From Urbifossiella sp046350095 (GTDB lineage Bacteria; Planctomycetota; Planctomycetia; Gemmatales; Gemmataceae), in NCBI GenBank assembly GCA_046350095.1, contig JAXMBA010000002.1, positions 620,001 through 684,000 on the forward strand: 64,000 nucleotides of DNA, written 5' to 3'. The notes beneath the pieces were generated by a model that was not told where the DNA came from, did no database searches, and saw only the letters and a list, made by a program, of their open reading frames with translations. Shown piece by piece: positions 24,904-32,379 of the stretch (the stretch's first letter is position 1; each line of letters begins with the position of its first letter). Both the position numbers and the translations under genes were made by a program.

Positions 24904-25880
24904 GCGTCGTCTGCCCGGCCTACGAGGAGGAGGACGTCCTCCCCAAGTTCCACGCCGCGCTCGTGCCGGCCGTCGAGCCGCTGGCCGCCGACTACGACCT
25001 CGAACTCCTCTACGTGGACGACGGCTCCCGCGACCGCACACTTGACGTGATCCGCGACCTGGCCGCCGCCGACCCGCGCGTCCGCTACGTGGCGCTCAGC
25101 CGCAACTTCGGTCATCAGGCGGCCCTCACCGCCGGCCTCGACCACGCCACCGGCGACGCCGTCGTCTCGCTCGACTCCGACCTGCAACACCCGCCGGCGC
25201 TCATCCCGGTGCTGGTGGCGAAGTGGCGCGCCGGGTTCGACGTGGTGCTCACGATCCGCGGCGACGACCGCCGGCTGGGGTGGTTCAAGCGGCTGTCGTC
25301 GCGGGCCTTCTACAAGCTCCTGGGCCGGATGAGCAGCGTGGAGGTGCGGCCGGCGGCGGCCGACTTCCGGCTGCTGTCGCGGCGGGCGGTGGACGAGCTC
25401 GGACGGCTGCGCGAGGCGCACCGCTACGTGCGCGGCATGGTGCAGTGGCTGGGCTTTCGCGTGGCCGAGGTGCCGTTCGAGCCGGCGGCGCGGCAGGGCG
25501 GCGTCTCGAAGTACACGCTGCGGCGGATGGTGCGGTTCGCGATGGACGGGCTGCTGTCGTTCTCGCCCGCCCCGGCTCGGCTGGCGGCGGGCGCCGGCGT
25601 CGCCCTGACGGGCACGAGCTGGCTGCTGTGCGTGTGCGCGGTGTCGCTCTTGGTGCCGCTGTCGGAGCCGGTGGCGCGGGTGGGGCTGGTGCTGCTGACG
25701 GCCTTGCACCTGCTGGCGGCGTGCGGGCTGGGCGTGGCGGCCGTGCTGGGCGAGTACGCGGCGCGGATCTACGACCAGGCGAAGGGCCGCCCGGTGTACG
25801 TGGTGAAGGAGGCGACCGCCGGCGCCGGCGCAGGCGTGGCGCGGATCCGGCGGCCGACCAGGTCGCCGCTTGCGGCGTAG
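24882..25880 (+). CDS. GT2 glycosyltransferase, DPM1/GtrB-like
   Basis: 332 residues: a GT-A catalytic domain (1-~230) followed by two membrane helices (~240-262 and ~265-295). Nucleotide-sugar and metal motifs are VDDGSRDRT (45-53) and the DSD at 98-100 (SLDSDLQHPP). The two C-terminal helices are typical of enzymes that move a sugar onto polyprenyl phosphate (GtrB, ArnC, DPM1-like). GGAAGG seven nt upstream supports the ATG. It overlaps the deacetylase gene, so the two probably act on the same lipid-linked sugar. The acceptor cannot be named from the sequence. Confidence 0.88.
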   Translation: MPARPRLSVVCPAYEEEDVLPKFHAALVPAVEPLAADYDLELLYVDDGSRDRTLDVIRDLAAADPRVRYVALSRNFGHQAALTAGLDHATGDAVVSLDSDLQHPPALIPVLVAKWRAGFDVVLTIRGDDRRLGWFKRLSSRAFYKLLGRMSSVEVRPAAADFRLLSRRAVDELGRLREAHRYVRGMVQWLGFRVAEVPFEPAARQGGVSKYTLRRMVRFAMDGLLSFSPAPARLAAGAGVALTGTSWLLCVCAVSLLVPLSEPVARVGLVLLTALHLLAACGLGVAAVLGEYAARIYDQAKGRPVYVVKEATAGAGAGVARIRRPTRSPLAA

Positions 25881-25909
25881 CGGCCGCGGCCGTTACGCCG
25901 CAAGCGGCG
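25864..25909. terminator. 16-bp hairpin between convergent genes
   Basis: The arms 25864-25879 and 25894-25909 are exact reverse complements around a 14-nt loop (25880-25893). It includes the stop codon of the GT2 gene and ends 4 nt before the PmoA-like gene stop, so it can terminate both. Each arm holds the CGCCGC(AA/TT)GCGGCG motif. Confidence 0.7.
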
Positions 25910-25912
25910 GGA

Positions 25913-27127
25913 TTACTTTACCGCCGGCGGCGACCGGAACGCCGCCGCGATCGCGGCCGCTTCCGCCACCGTCATCTCGCCCTCCTGGGCCCACACCCGG
26001 TAGCGCACCCGCAGCGGCTTCTGTGGCGTGATCTCGTACTCGAAGTAGTCGCCGAACCGGCCGTAGTCGCGCTCGCTGCCGCGGGCCTCGCCGGGGTTGT
26101 CCGGGTGGCCGACCCGCAGCACCGTGTACCGCTTCCCGCCGACCACGAAGCTGCACGCGTCCCACGGCAGGTTGATCGTCTTCGGGTCCTTCCCCTTCGG
26201 GTCCCAGTTCCGCGTCGCGCCGAGTTCGCCCTTGCCGTCCGGCCGCAGGTAGTACGTCTGCTTCGCGTTCTTGAGCGCGACCTCCATGTTCGCCCGGAAA
26301 TGGAACCCGGCGTGCTGCGGGTCGCCGTCGAGCTTCACGCTCGGCAGCTCGGTGCGGACGACGCTGGCGAAGTCGAGGAGGGTTCCGCCCTTCGTGGCGT
26401 AGGCGGTCAGCTCGCGCTCCTCGGCGGCGAAGGCCGCGCCGTCCGGGCCGTTCCAGGTGATCGCGGCGCGGTGCCGGCCGAGTACCTCGCCGCCGGTCAT
26501 CTCCGTCATCTCGCCGGCCTCGGCGAACACCTTGTTGGTGCCGTGCCACACGTCGGCCGTTTTCTTCTCGCCGTAGCTGATCTTGTTCCACGCGAAGAAC
26601 AGGCCGCGGTGGTGCGGGAACGTGCCGTCCTTCGGGTCCTTCGCCGAGCCGTTGGTGAGCAGCACCGTGCCGGTCGCCGGGTCGAAGACGTGGTGGAACG
26701 GCTTGAACGTGTAGTAGTGGTCCTTCTCGTCGTGCCGCGGGGCGAAGAACTGCAGCACCGAGCGGCCGTTGAAGGCCACGTTCGTAAGCCCGGCCTTCTG
26801 CGAGAACTGGAACTGCGGCGGCGCCTTCACGTAGTTGAGCATCGTCGGCAGCACCGTGACCTCCGCGCCGGCCTTGAGCTGCGGCAGGACGAAGACGAGG
26901 CGCGAGCCCTTCCCCGTGTCGGCGAGGGCGGGCGGGACGACCTGCGCGGGGACGTGCGTGCCGTCGGGGAGGGTGACGGCGTTCGGGGCGACGGACGTGG
27001 TCGCCGGCAGCGGCGTGGACACGACCACCTGCGCGGCGTCGGCCGGGCCGCCGACGACGGTGAGCCGCTGGGCGTGCGCGGGCGCCGCGGCGAGCAGCAG
27101 CAGGAGGGGAGCGACCTGGCGCGTCAT
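25913..27127 (-). CDS. secreted PmoA-like (DUF6807) protein
   Basis: 404 residues with a signal peptide (MTRQVAPLLLLLAAAPAHAQ). The mature protein matches the PmoA / DUF6807 family that is abundant in planctomycetes: RPYFFxxxxP-like NGRSVLQFFAPRHDEKDHYYTFKPFHHV (~120-145), DGTFPHHRGLFFAWN (~165-179) and a C-terminal YFEYEITPQKPLRVRYRVW. Despite the PmoA label, members are not methane monooxygenases; they are predicted beta-sandwich, sugar-binding-like envelope proteins. The start at 27127 is chosen for the signal peptide. The neighbours do not suggest a pathway. Confidence 0.8.
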   Translation of the reverse strand: MTRQVAPLLLLLAAAPAHAQRLTVVGGPADAAQVVVSTPLPATTSVAPNAVTLPDGTHVPAQVVPPALADTGKGSRLVFVLPQLKAGAEVTVLPTMLNYVKAPPQFQFSQKAGLTNVAFNGRSVLQFFAPRHDEKDHYYTFKPFHHVFDPATGTVLLTNGSAKDPKDGTFPHHRGLFFAWNKISYGEKKTADVWHGTNKVFAEAGEMTEMTGGEVLGRHRAAITWNGPDGAAFAAEERELTAYATKGGTLLDFASVVRTELPSVKLDGDPQHAGFHFRANMEVALKNAKQTYYLRPDGKGELGATRNWDPKGKDPKTINLPWDACSFVVGGKRYTVLRVGHPDNPGEARGSERDYGRFGDYFEYEITPQKPLRVRYRVWAQEGEMTVAEAAAIAAAFRSPPAVK

Positions 27128-27302
27128 GGGGAGGCTTCCGGGGGGTGTGGTCCGCCGCCCGGCGGCGGGGTCGCGCGGGGGCCGCCGGCGGCGTGCGCCT
27201 GCGGCTTCACCCGGCGGTGGACAAGGTATCGGTTGCCCCGACGCCGGGAAGCCCGGCGGCTCCCCGCTTCCGCGGCCGGCGCCGGCGCGGTAGGCTTCTC
27301 CC

Positions 27303-28292
27303 ATGCCCAAGCCCCTCGCCAAACTGTCCGCGCTCGAGCCCGGCCAGCACGCCGACTTCTTCGCCCGGCTCGCCGAGAAGACGCCGCGCGCCACCCGCGA
27401 CGGCAAGCCGTTCTACGTGGTCCGCCTCCGCGACCCGCGCCGCAGTGTCGGCGTCACCGTGTGGGCCGACAGCCCGCACTTCGACGAGTGCAAGGAGCAC
27501 TGGCAGCCGGGCATGTTTTTCAAGGTCCGCGGCCGGTACGTCGAGGACGAGAAGTACGGCCCGAAGGTCGAGGTCGAGCAGATCCGCGCCGTCACCGACC
27601 GCGACCGGGCCGACGGGTTCGCCGAGGCCGACTTCGCCGACCCGCCGCCCGCCGACGGCCCCTTCGCCGAGCTGACGGCCCTCGCCGCCGACCTGGCCGA
27701 CGAGCCGCTCCGCACGCTCGTTCAGAACATCCGCGCGGCGCACGCCGACCGGCTGAAGGTGCTGCCCGGTTCGGCCCGCACCTACTACCCGTTCGCCGGC
27801 GGCTGGGCCGTCCACACGCGGAACGTGGCCCGGCACGCGCTCTGGCTCGCCGGCCGCTACGCCGAGCTGTTCCCCGACGTGACCCTCAACCGCGACCTGG
27901 TGCTCGCCGGCGCCCTCCTCCACGACGTCGGCCGCGTCGCCGAACTCGACCCGACTTCGCCCGTGCCGCGGGCCGGCGTCGACGGCGAGTTGTTCGGCCA
28001 CCTGCTGCTCGGCGTGGAGCTGGTGAGGGAGGCGGCGCGGGGCGTGCCGGACCTGAACCCGGAACTACTGCGGCTGCTGGGGCACGTGATCTACTCGCAC
28101 CTGAAGACGCCGGAGTGGGGCTCGCCGCGGCTGCCGGCGATCCCGGAAGTGCTGATCGTCCACCACGCGGACGACCTGGATGCGAAGTTCGAGATGTTCG
28201 CCCGCTGCCTCTCGGCGCCCGGCGGCGACGGCCCGTTCACCGCCCGCGACCCCGTCCTCGGCCGCCCGCTGCTGAAGGGCCGGACGGTGTAG
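27303..28292 (+). CDS. YhaM-like 3'-5' exonuclease (OB fold + HD domain)
   Basis: 329 residues. Residues ~15-95 form an OB-fold nucleic-acid-binding domain (PFYVVRLRDPRRSVGVTVWADS, then FFKVRGRYVEDEKYGPKVEVEQI). Residues ~160-300 are an HD phosphohydrolase domain with metal ligands His171, His207-Asp208 and a later HH pair (IVHHADDLDAK). This combination is that of YhaM, an Mn2+-dependent 3'-5' exoribonuclease that also cuts DNA. Length fits YhaM (~310). The start ATG has no clear Shine-Dalgarno sequence. It probably acts in RNA turnover in the cytoplasm. Confidence 0.85.
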   Translation: MPKPLAKLSALEPGQHADFFARLAEKTPRATRDGKPFYVVRLRDPRRSVGVTVWADSPHFDECKEHWQPGMFFKVRGRYVEDEKYGPKVEVEQIRAVTDRDRADGFAEADFADPPPADGPFAELTALAADLADEPLRTLVQNIRAAHADRLKVLPGSARTYYPFAGGWAVHTRNVARHALWLAGRYAELFPDVTLNRDLVLAGALLHDVGRVAELDPTSPVPRAGVDGELFGHLLLGVELVREAARGVPDLNPELLRLLGHVIYSHLKTPEWGSPRLPAIPEVLIVHHADDLDAKFEMFARCLSAPGGDGPFTARDPVLGRPLLKGRTV

Positions 28293-28316
28293 CGCGGCGG
28301 GTCGTTCGGGCGAGCC

Positions 28317-28456
28317 TCAGTGCCCGATCCCGTGCTCGACCACCACCCGCCGCCGCGACACCCGACGGCTCCCCGCCTTCTGGCGGGCCGTCGGGCTCCC
28401 CGCGGCCGGCGTCCGCCGGGGCGTCACCAGCCCGGTCCCCGGGTAGGCGACGGCAG
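28317..28456 (-). pseudogene. IS5-family transposase remnant (C-terminal end)
   Basis: On the minus strand, AYPGTGLVTPRRTPAAG followed by ARQKAGSRRVSRRRVVVEHGIG reads like the end of a DDE transposase of the IS5/DDE_Tnp_4 type (family pattern: GYxGxGxxTPxxKP, ..NRxxSRxRVVVEHxIGRxK, with the catalytic Glu in VEH). The frame stops right after IG, and no start, upstream domain or inverted repeats are seen. The element is dead. Confidence 0.65.
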
Positions 28457-28561
28457 GCCGTACGGGATTACCGCCGCGCCATCGGCCCCGTACCCGCCCA
28501 GCTTGAGCGAACCCCGGAGGCGGTTCGGCCGATAATGAACGGCACACGACACGAGGGCTTC

Positions 28562-28798
28562 ATGCGGACGACGCGACCGACGGTGTGGGTGGTGTACCAG
28601 GCGGCCGTGAAGGGGATGGAGCAGGGGCCGAACGCGGTCTGCGACCAGGCCGAGTGGGTCGCGATGGAGGCCGCCGCGCCCGGCGCCAACCGCCTCATCC
28701 GCGGGGGCATCACGAACGAGGCGGAGGCGGAGCGGCTGGCCCGAGGCAGTTCCGGCGACCCGGTGCCTCGCGGGGCCGCCAGGGCGGTCGCGGCGTGA
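28562..28798 (+). CDS. small hypothetical protein
   Basis: 78 residues from the ATG at 28562, which has GAGGG 5 nt upstream; an in-frame ATG at 28535 would add nine residues. Sequence: MRTTRPTVWVVYQAAVKG, then GPNAVCDQAEWVAMEAAAPGANRLIRGGITNEAEAERLARG. This reads as one small alpha/beta domain, with a low-complexity tail. I recognise no family. It sits between a dead IS5-type transposase and another small gene, 64 nt upstream of the latter's ATG. Confidence 0.55.
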   Translation: MRTTRPTVWVVYQAAVKGMEQGPNAVCDQAEWVAMEAAAPGANRLIRGGITNEAEAERLARGSSGDPVPRGAARAVAA

Positions 28799-28800
28799 AC

Positions 28801-28827
28801 TTGACGGCCGCCTACCCGGAGTATATT
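28801..28827 (+). promoter_or_regulatory. possible promoter of the 28863 gene
   Basis: TTGACG (28801-28806) and TATATT (28822-28827) are good hexamers, but the spacer is only 15 bp. The AT-rich TATATT stands out in this GC-rich DNA and lies 36 nt before the ATG at 28863. Confidence 0.35.
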
Positions 28828-28862
28828 CCCTTCCGTTTCCCGTTTTGTGGAGGCGGCCGGCG

Positions 28863-29105
28863 ATGACGTTCGCGGAAGCGGTGGCGGAGCTGTGGGGGAA
28901 GCACCCGAAGGCGGAGCTGAGCCCGTCGGTGAAGCACGGTACGGCCTTCACCCGGGCCGCCCGGGTGACGTTCAAACTGGACAAGGGCGGGGTGTACTCG
29001 GGGAAGGACGCGGACAACACCGAGGTGCTGCTCTACTACAACGACAACGCCAACGTCATCAGCTGCACCGAAATCGAGTCCGACCTCGGGCCCGACGAGG
29101 ATTAG
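28863..29105 (+). CDS. small hypothetical acidic protein
   Basis: 80 residues. The ATG at 28863 is preferred over the upstream one at 28845 because GGAGG (28849-28853) is 9 nt before it. The N-terminus looks helical (TFAEAVAELWGKHPKAELS); the rest is a likely beta-hairpin region (AARVTFKLDKGGVYSG, NTEVLLYYNDNANVISC), and the tail is acidic (EIESDLGPDED). No signal peptide. I recognise no family. It may be co-transcribed with the small gene upstream. Confidence 0.55.
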   Translation: MTFAEAVAELWGKHPKAELSPSVKHGTAFTRAARVTFKLDKGGVYSGKDADNTEVLLYYNDNANVISCTEIESDLGPDED

Positions 29106-29514
29106 CGGCGAGCGTCGCGAGCACGCCCCGTGTTCATCAGCGTGTCGCGGTACCCCGAAACGGCCTCGCCCCCGCCGGCCGACGCAGCAGCGCCGACGAC
29201 CGAGAAGACCTCGTCGGGGCGCGGTCGGTGGGGTGATCCGTTTCTGGCGGCGGGTGGAAGCGGAGTAGCAGCGACGACTGCATTCTTGATTCGTCCGGGC
29301 CAGCCGGCCGAGAGGTGTTCGCAGCCACTTCCAACCGTGTCACGTCCCAAACCGCCACCTTCCGGCACTCCCGCAGCCTTGTTGCCGGCCCCGGCCGGCG
29401 GCTTGGATCAAGAGTCTGCCTGACGATTCGCCTTCCTCGCGCCCCGGTAAGAGGCATCGACACCGCAGCCGGAACGGCGGCCTTCCCCCGGCGGTCGGGC
29501 CGCAAAGGACCGCC
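29106..29514. other. gap without a supported gene
   Basis: No open frame here shows a known domain, a good ribosome site or a signal peptide. The frames present on both strands are short and rich in Arg, Pro and Ala, as expected for GC-rich non-coding DNA. No hairpin or repeat stands out. Confidence 0.5.
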
Positions 29515-30996
29515 TCACTCCTCCACCCACACCGACACCGACCCGCCCGCGCACCGGAACTCGCCGAACCCGTCGGCGTTCACCGCCACCGCGTCCGCGA
29601 CGTGCCCCGTGAGGTCGCGGAACGTCGTCCCTTCCGGCCGGTTCGTCCCCATCCACTTCGTCCCCGCCGGGCCGTCGCTCAGCAGCACCGCCATCGCCCT
29701 CGGGTGCTCGGCCGTCCCCAGCCGCACCCACCCGATGCGGTTCCAGTGGTCGAAGTAGTCCACCTGCTCGCCGTGGCCGAACCCCTTCCGCGCCCGCAGG
29801 AACACGTCCAGCAGCACCCGGTGCGACGGCAGCACCACCCGGTGCCGGTTCCCGTCGCGGCCCACGTCCTCGTACTCGGCGCCGTCGAGGTCCGGCAGGA
29901 ACAGGCACGGGTAGCCGTCGCGGCGCAGGAGGATGCAAGCGTAGGCCAACGGCACGAACCACGGCTCGACCACCGACTCCAGCGCCTGCAGCGGCTGCGA
30001 GTCGTGGTTGGTCACGAACGTCACCGCCTGGAGCGGCCGGTCCTTCACCAGCGACCCGTCGAACAGCCGGCGCATGTCGTAGTTCCCGCCGGCCCGGCTC
30101 GCCGCGTGGAAGTTGTAGTGCAGCGGCACGTCGAACGCGGTGAACAGCGGCCCCGCCTCGTCCAGGAACCAGTGCAGCTCGCCGACGTTCCCCGACCAGT
30201 ACTCGGCGACCGTGAACAGGTCCTTGCCGGCGTGCGCCCGCATGTGCCCCAGCCACGCCGGGAACACCGGCGCCGAGATGTGCTTCACGGCGTCGAAGCG
30301 AAACCCGTCCACGCCGGTGGTGTCCAGGAACCACCGGCCCCACCGGGTCAGCTCGTCGTTCACCTCCGGCGACTCGAAGTCGAGGTCGGCCCCCATCAGG
30401 AACGCGAAGCTGCCGAACTCCAGCGACACGCGGTCGTCCCACTGCTTGCCGTCGAACAGGTACACGGTGCCGCGGTCGTCGGGGTGGTTGTCGTCGTAGT
30501 CGCTGCCGTCGAAGTGCGTCCAGTTCCAGGTGAACGCGGAGTGCGCCCCGGCCCGGCCGGGGAACGTGAACGACGTGGCGGCGCGGACCTCGCGCGGCTC
30601 GCCCTTCGGGGTGCGGCGGTCGTCCGCGGGGAACGGCGTGGCGCGGACCGTCTCGAAGGCGTCGGCCCCGAGGCGGTGGTTGAGCACGACGTCCGCGTAC
30701 ACCCGGACCCCGGCTGCCTGAAGCGACTTCACCGCGGCGAGGTACTGGGCCTTCGTGCCGTACTTCGTGCGGACCGTGCCCTTCTGGTCGAACTCGCCGA
30801 GGTCGTACAGGTCGTACACGCCGTAGCCGACGTCGGCGGTCCCGTTAGCCCCCTTCGACGCCGGCGGCAGCCACACGGCGTCGATCCCGGCGGCGGCGAA
30901 CTCCCCGGCCCGCGCCGCCAGCCGGTCCCAGACCGTGCCGTCGTCCGGGGAGTACCAGTGGAAGGCCTGCATCATCACGGCGTTGTGTTCGGGCAT
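29515..30996 (-). CDS. cytoplasmic alpha-amylase (GH13, AmyA/AmyS-like)
   Basis: 493 residues without a signal peptide. It hydrolyses alpha-1,4 links in glycogen- or starch-type glucans. The GH13 core is complete: MMQAFHWYSPDDG (8-20), ADVVLNHRLGAD (101-112), GFRFDAVKHI with the nucleophile Asp235, VAEYW with the acid Glu265, and TNHDSQP with Asp332. The order and short N-terminus match the cytoplasmic amylases of the GH13_5 group. The frame is open to 32133 through unrelated DNA, so I start at MPEHN (30996); MRTP at 31008 is also possible. Together with glycogen phosphorylase at 54182 it points to glycogen turnover. Confidence 0.9.
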   Translation of the reverse strand: MPEHNAVMMQAFHWYSPDDGTVWDRLAARAGEFAAAGIDAVWLPPASKGANGTADVGYGVYDLYDLGEFDQKGTVRTKYGTKAQYLAAVKSLQAAGVRVYADVVLNHRLGADAFETVRATPFPADDRRTPKGEPREVRAATSFTFPGRAGAHSAFTWNWTHFDGSDYDDNHPDDRGTVYLFDGKQWDDRVSLEFGSFAFLMGADLDFESPEVNDELTRWGRWFLDTTGVDGFRFDAVKHISAPVFPAWLGHMRAHAGKDLFTVAEYWSGNVGELHWFLDEAGPLFTAFDVPLHYNFHAASRAGGNYDMRRLFDGSLVKDRPLQAVTFVTNHDSQPLQALESVVEPWFVPLAYACILLRRDGYPCLFLPDLDGAEYEDVGRDGNRHRVVLPSHRVLLDVFLRARKGFGHGEQVDYFDHWNRIGWVRLGTAEHPRAMAVLLSDGPAGTKWMGTNRPEGTTFRDLTGHVADAVAVNADGFGEFRCAGGSVSVWVEE

Positions 30997-31088
30997 CGGG
31001 GTTCGCATCGGGTGGGGGAAAACGAACCCACCCCGGGGCGCCCGGCCTCGGGGTGAGGTGGAGAGGAGCGCGCCGGCGGGTCGGCGGG

Positions 31089-31373
31089 TTAGCTGCGGAC
31101 GATGTCCCGCTGATTGGTCGCGGCGAGGTAGCCGGCGAGGACGATGACCGCCCCGACGACCGACATCAGCCAGCCCGGCCACATGCGGTTCACGTCGGGC
31201 TGGTCGGCCCACGTCGGCCAGAGGGCGACGGAGAGGAGCCCGCCGAGCATGGCGCCGGCGACGCCGAGGCCGATGGTCAGGGGCACGCCGATCTTCTGCC
31301 GCCCGGGAACGAGGGCGCGGGCGACGAAGCCGACGATCAGACCGACGACGAGCCAGCTCAGTAGCGACAGCAT
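31089..31373 (-). CDS. GlsB/YeaQ/YmgE family membrane protein
   Basis: 94 residues with three predicted membrane helices (~5-22, 32-50 and 67-85). The pattern LLSWLVVGLIVGFVARAL, then GLGVAGAMLGGLL, is that of the transglycosylase-associated / GlsB family, small stress-related inner-membrane proteins of unclear biochemical role. It ends 92 nt before the amylase start on the same strand. Between the two the sequence has no hairpin. Confidence 0.85.
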   Translation of the reverse strand: MLSLLSWLVVGLIVGFVARALVPGRQKIGVPLTIGLGVAGAMLGGLLSVALWPTWADQPDVNRMWPGWLMSVVGAVIVLAGYLAATNQRDIVRS

Positions 31374-31530
31374 GGGAAGTTCCTACTTCGTGGTGGGTGT
31401 CCGGCCTCGCGGCCGTATACACCCATCCGCACGTCGCGTGCCAATTGAATCCGTGGCCGTACCTCCAGGACTTGCTCGACCAACGCGGCGGCCGGGCCGG
31501 CGGCGACGGCGCTTTCCTCCGGACCGGACA

Positions 31531-31911
31531 CCCGCGGGAGCACCTCGGCACGGCCCGGTTGCGGTGGATGAAGAAGCGACCGTCGGGGCTGGCCGGCCCG
31601 CAGCGGACCACTTCGGGCGTCGGCTCGCCGGTGACTTCCTGACCGGTCCCAGCGTCCCACGCCTTCCGCTTCGATTCGTGGTCCTCGGTGACGACCCGCG
31701 TCCCGTCGGTGCAGAAGGCGCAGCTCTTGTGCGGGCCGGCCTTGATCTCGACGAGTTCCGCCCCGGTCCGGGCGACCCACGCCGTTACCGTCGGCTGGTT
31801 CCCGCCGCTGGCGATCCGGGCGCCGTCCGCGCTGAACGCCAGGGAAATCACGCCCCTCTCCCGCTTGCCCACGTTCAATTCGTGGAGGGTGCTTCCGGTT
31901 CGCGCTTCAGA
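31531..31911 (-). pseudogene. WD40-repeat protein fragment
   Basis: The minus-strand frame reads LHELNVGKRERGVISLAFS, then GARIASGGNQPTVTAWVARTG and later RVVTEDHESKRKAWDAGTG, followed by ASPDGRFFIHRNR. These are WD40 blades of the kind found C-terminal to planctomycete kinases and sigma factors. The blades degrade at both ends, there is no plausible start, and the frame merges into non-coding sequence. It is best read as a relic. It happens to be in frame with the amylase gene over a long open stretch. Confidence 0.6.
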
Positions 31912-32104
31912 CCCCGGTCTGGGCGGACGCGGGAAAACTCCGCCGGCTCCGCCAGTTGCACCAACTGACGCGGACGTGGGCCAACAAGGGCCCCCTCGCG
32001 GAACTCCGGGTGCCGACGCCGCGGCCGGCGTGATAGACTCGGATCGGCCTGATCGTCGACCGATCGGGCCGCACCACCACCACCTTCGGAGGCATGGTGG
32101 CTGA

Positions 32105-32305
32105 TCCATCGAGCACGCGTTCCGGGTGGCCAAGCAGGAGTCCGGGCTGACGCACGACGAGGGCCGGGACTACACCGGGCTGATCCGCCGGCGGCGCGGC
32201 ACCGGCGTGATCCGGCACACGAGAGAGGTGATCGGCGACCTTCAGCGACGGAACGCGCAGGCCACCAAGTCGCATAAGAGACGCCGGGCCGCCTGTGTGA
32301 CCTGA
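32105..32305 (+). pseudogene. IS4/IS701-like transposase remnant
   Basis: IEHAFRVAKQESGLTHDEGRDYTGLIRR resembles the region around the catalytic Glu of DDE transposases of the IS4/IS701 group (pattern: IE..F...K.E.GL.HYEGR.Y.G..RH). An in-frame TGA lies just upstream at 32102-32104 and there is no start, so only the C-terminal end survives. The family assignment is tentative. Confidence 0.45.
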
Positions 32306-32379
32306 ATCCGCGCTGTAGTACTAGAGTAGCAGCCACCCGCCCGCATCCGGCCCACGCCGCGGTCCTGCCCGGAGTCCCG

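Noticed and set aside
25913..27127. Methane monooxygenase subunit (PmoA)
   Set aside because: The family name is historical; the protein is a soluble exported beta-sandwich type without membrane helices or copper sites of methane monooxygenase.
25223..28798. 1191-codon open frame on the + strand
   Set aside because: It runs through the GT2, PmoA-like and YhaM-like genes in the wrong frame or strand. Only its last ~80 codons correspond to a plausible small gene.
29515..32133. A single 872-residue WD40-amylase fusion protein
   Set aside because: The part upstream of 30996 spans the GlsB gene on the same strand in another frame and a decaying WD40 fragment. The amylase is complete from 30996 and cytoplasmic amylases carry no such domain.
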